From positions 1 through 7,902 of the forward strand of contig CALGHC010000547.1 in NCBI GenBank assembly GCA_937915965.1: 7,902 nucleotides of DNA. The letters are read 5' to 3'. This document shows, in pieces, positions 7,136 to 7,902 of this stretch. Positions within the stretch are counted from its first letter, which is position 1. Every line of letters starts with the position of its first letter. The position numbers and the translations under genes are program-made. The notes beneath the pieces are model-generated. The model was not told where the DNA came from, searched no databases, and worked only from the letters and a program-made list of their open reading frames with translations. This DNA is from an uncultured Myxococcales bacterium (GTDB taxonomy: Bacteria > Myxococcota_A > UBA9042).

Positions 7136-7158
7136 AGATATGAAGAATTATGTTTTCC
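7136..7158. promoter_or_regulatory. AT-rich patch, candidate divergent promoter
   Basis: The sequence around GATATGAAGAATTATG is strikingly AT-rich for this DNA. On the minus strand it contains CATAAT (7147-7152), one mismatch from a sigma-70 -10 box, with GAGACA 19 bases upstream as a poor -35; this would serve the lipoprotein gene with a leader of about 200 bases. Promoter consensus is loose in this kind of organism, so this is a guess from composition. Confidence 0.22.
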
Positions 7159-7282
7159 ACAGCCGCCCGCGTGTCTCGGCAGGATCTCAGGTGCCGACGT
7201 GGTCGTTGGAGGCAACATCCTGCCCGAATCGACCACAACAGGAGCCAATGCGCGCCAGCCGGGAGAGGCGGCAGCGCAGTGA

Positions 7283-7306
7283 CCGCCGTTCGAACGTCAA
7301 CGGCGG
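7283..7306. other. Inverted repeat with 8-bp perfect stem
   Basis: CCGCCGTT (7283-7290) and AACGGCGG (7299-7306) are perfect complements around an 8-base loop CGAACGTC, and GTTCGAAC across the loop edge is itself palindromic. No T-run follows on either strand, so it is not a standard intrinsic terminator. It could be an operator or a leader hairpin of the + gene; the function is unassigned. Confidence 0.45.
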
Positions 7307-7424
7307 CCGGCTATCGCCCGTTTCCTGGCCGCCGGCACCGCCGACGGTACGATGCCCTGGCAGGGGTGTCGGGGCACGGCGGGGCACCCTGCCGATGGGT
7401 CGAAGAGCAGGCTGCGTATGCGCG

Positions 7425-7444
7425 CAGGCAGGCAGGCAGGCAGG
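7425..7444. repeat. (CAGG)5 tetranucleotide microsatellite
   Basis: Five perfect CAGG units are followed by GGGG. The tract lies 11-30 bases before the GTG at 7455 and inside the longer open frame that begins at ATG 7395 (or ATG 7248). Its unit is not a multiple of three, so a change in copy number would alter the frame from the upstream starts, or the leader directly before the GTG ribosome binding site. Confidence 0.9.
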
Positions 7445-7448
7445 GGGG
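7443..7448 (+). promoter_or_regulatory. Probable ribosome binding site for the GTG start at 7455
   Basis: AGGGGGG (7442-7448) lies six bases before GTG 7455. It is G-rich rather than the ideal GGAGG and partly overlaps the CAGG tract, but its spacing is right. The competing ATG 7395 has GGCGGGG ten bases upstream, and ATG 7248 has AGGAG only three bases upstream. Confidence 0.4.
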
Positions 7449-7454
7449 CAAGCG

Positions 7455-7902
7455 GTGACAGCGGCACTTGCGAGGGCAGCGACGCTGGTGATTGCTCCGT
7501 TGGCGGCGGCGGCAGCGGTCTTTGTCGCGCACGGCCAGCTGGCCGCGGCCGACTGGCTGGCCGTCGACCGCGTGGCCCCGTGGCTCATCGTTGGTGGCGG
7601 GGTCGTGCTTGCGCTGCGTTTCAACCAGTTGCGAGCGACATTCGCGCTCTCGCTGACCGCTACCTTCTGGCTTCACGCCACGCAGTCCAGCCACGGCGCA
7701 TCAGCGGGGACGGTTGGAGCCGCCGCCCCGTCGGTGGCGGCCGAGGCGCTGGGTTGGTTCGCGCCTGCGGCGTTTGCCTTCCTGGCAGTGAGCCGGGATC
7801 GGGATTGGCGGGGCGGCCGCAGCCCGCTCGCCTGGGTGGCGGTCGCCGCTCTCGGAGCGACCGCATGGTGGCTGGCCGCCGCCGCCGGCGCGCCGGTCGG
7901 AA
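7455..7902 (+). CDS. Multi-pass membrane protein, N-terminus; possible diguanylate cyclase (3' truncated)
   Basis: The frame stays open to the right edge (149 codons from GTG 7455). Hydrophobic segments lie at about residues 8-25 (LVIAPLAAAAAVFV), 40-54 (VAPWLIVGGGVVLAL), 61-74, 97-112 (EALGWFAPAAFAFLAV) and 125-144 (LAWVAVAALGATAWWLA), so about five membrane helices. ALRFNQLRATFAL after the second helix, and an SRDRDWRGG loop before the fifth, recall the layout (LxxRFNRSR..F..LL, then a charged ERG-like loop) that I associate with the membrane region of certain proteobacterial GGDEF diguanylate cyclases. That would place a c-di-GMP synthase downstream, but no GGDEF sequence is visible. The GTG start is preferred because helix 1 then sits at the N-terminus; in-frame ATGs at 7395 and 7248 add only Arg/Gly-rich residues. 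It is divergent from the lipoprotein gene. Confidence 0.7.
   Translation, partial: MTAALARAATLVIAPLAAAAAVFVAHGQLAAADWLAVDRVAPWLIVGGGVVLALRFNQLRATFALSLTATFWLHATQSSHGASAGTVGAAAPSVAAEALGWFAPAAFAFLAVSRDRDWRGGRSPLAWVAVAALGATAWWLAAAAGAPVG

Larger units (their letters stand above)
6956..7394. other. Divergent intergenic region, no convincing gene
   Basis: This stretch separates the lipoprotein gene (-) from the putative membrane-signalling gene (+). Frames open on both strands here encode Arg/Pro-rich sequence without recognisable features, and I do not call them. It holds the only AT-rich patch of the window (about 7136-7158), a short dyad TGTCG-8 nt-CGACA (7032-7049), and a stronger inverted repeat at 7283-7306. 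Both promoters should lie here, but no box pair is strong enough to place a transcription start. Confidence 0.6.

Noticed and set aside
7153..7161. TTTTCCACA, a match to the DnaA-box pattern TTWTNCACA
   Set aside because: It is a single site with no neighbouring boxes and no origin genes; one such match in a window this long is close to chance.
6952..7248. 98-codon minus-strand frame ending a few bases before the lipoprotein start, possible leader peptide
   Set aside because: It has a TTG start, Arg/Pro-rich content and no motif. In DNA of this composition such frames are common, and the stop next to the ribosome site can be chance.
2297..7282. Very long open frames on the + strand (2297-4399 and 4466-7282, 700 and 938 codons) opposite the lipoprotein gene
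   Set aside because: They lie entirely or almost entirely antisense to a gene with a signal peptide, a ribosome site and conserved modules. Their products are Ala/Val/Arg-rich without domains. They stay open because the repeated codons of the real gene rarely use TTA, CTA or TCA, which would give antisense stops.
7150..7458. 102-codon + strand frame ending in a GTGA overlap with the GTG start at 7455
   Set aside because: Its product is Arg/Gly-rich with no domain and it crosses the hairpin and the CAGG tract. The overlap looks like coupling but is unsupported.

Overview
The window is high-GC bacterial DNA, most likely from a member of the Myxococcota (former Deltaproteobacteria). The grounds are its base composition and one gene of a kind typical of that group: a very large, acidic, cysteine-rich lipoprotein made of CDDGNxCT-type modules with a MopE-like CDGxDNDCDG motif. 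The assignment is inference from protein style, not from a marker gene.

Layout. (1) Positions 2-268, + strand: the 3' end of an outer-membrane beta-barrel protein gene that runs in from the left. Its stop codon lies inside the first copy of a 21-bp tandem repeat (251 to about 392), which fills most of the gap to the next, convergent gene. (2) Positions 446-6943, - strand: one gene of 2165 codons, over 80% of the window. It encodes a lipoprotein signal peptide, a short acidic linker, a Cys-rich N-terminal region, a MopE-like motif, and about 30 alternating pairs of two small 4-Cys modules. The array is broken once by a different Cys-rich segment and twice by related, roughly 165-residue predicted beta-sandwich domains. 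(3) Positions 6956-7454: a divergent intergenic region with an AT-rich patch, an 8-bp-stem inverted repeat and a (CAGG)5 microsatellite. (4) Positions 7455-7902, + strand: the 5' end of a multi-pass membrane protein gene running off the right edge. Its layout resembles the N-terminal membrane region of GGDEF diguanylate cyclases, but the catalytic part is outside the window.

Reading together: two of the three genes encode cell-surface products (an outer-membrane barrel and a giant secreted or surface-anchored lipoprotein), and the third may encode a c-di-GMP signalling enzyme transcribed divergently from the lipoprotein. A link between c-di-GMP and surface or matrix protein is plausible but is position-based inference. 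The most interesting points are the lipoprotein's architecture (A modules resembling the Dictyostelium extracellular-matrix CTDC repeat, with two related domains inserted at equivalent linkers), the 21-bp repeat that supplies the end of the barrel gene, and the tetranucleotide repeat beside the start of the putative cyclase gene. Long open frames opposite the lipoprotein gene are judged to be shadows of its periodic, GC-rich codons.
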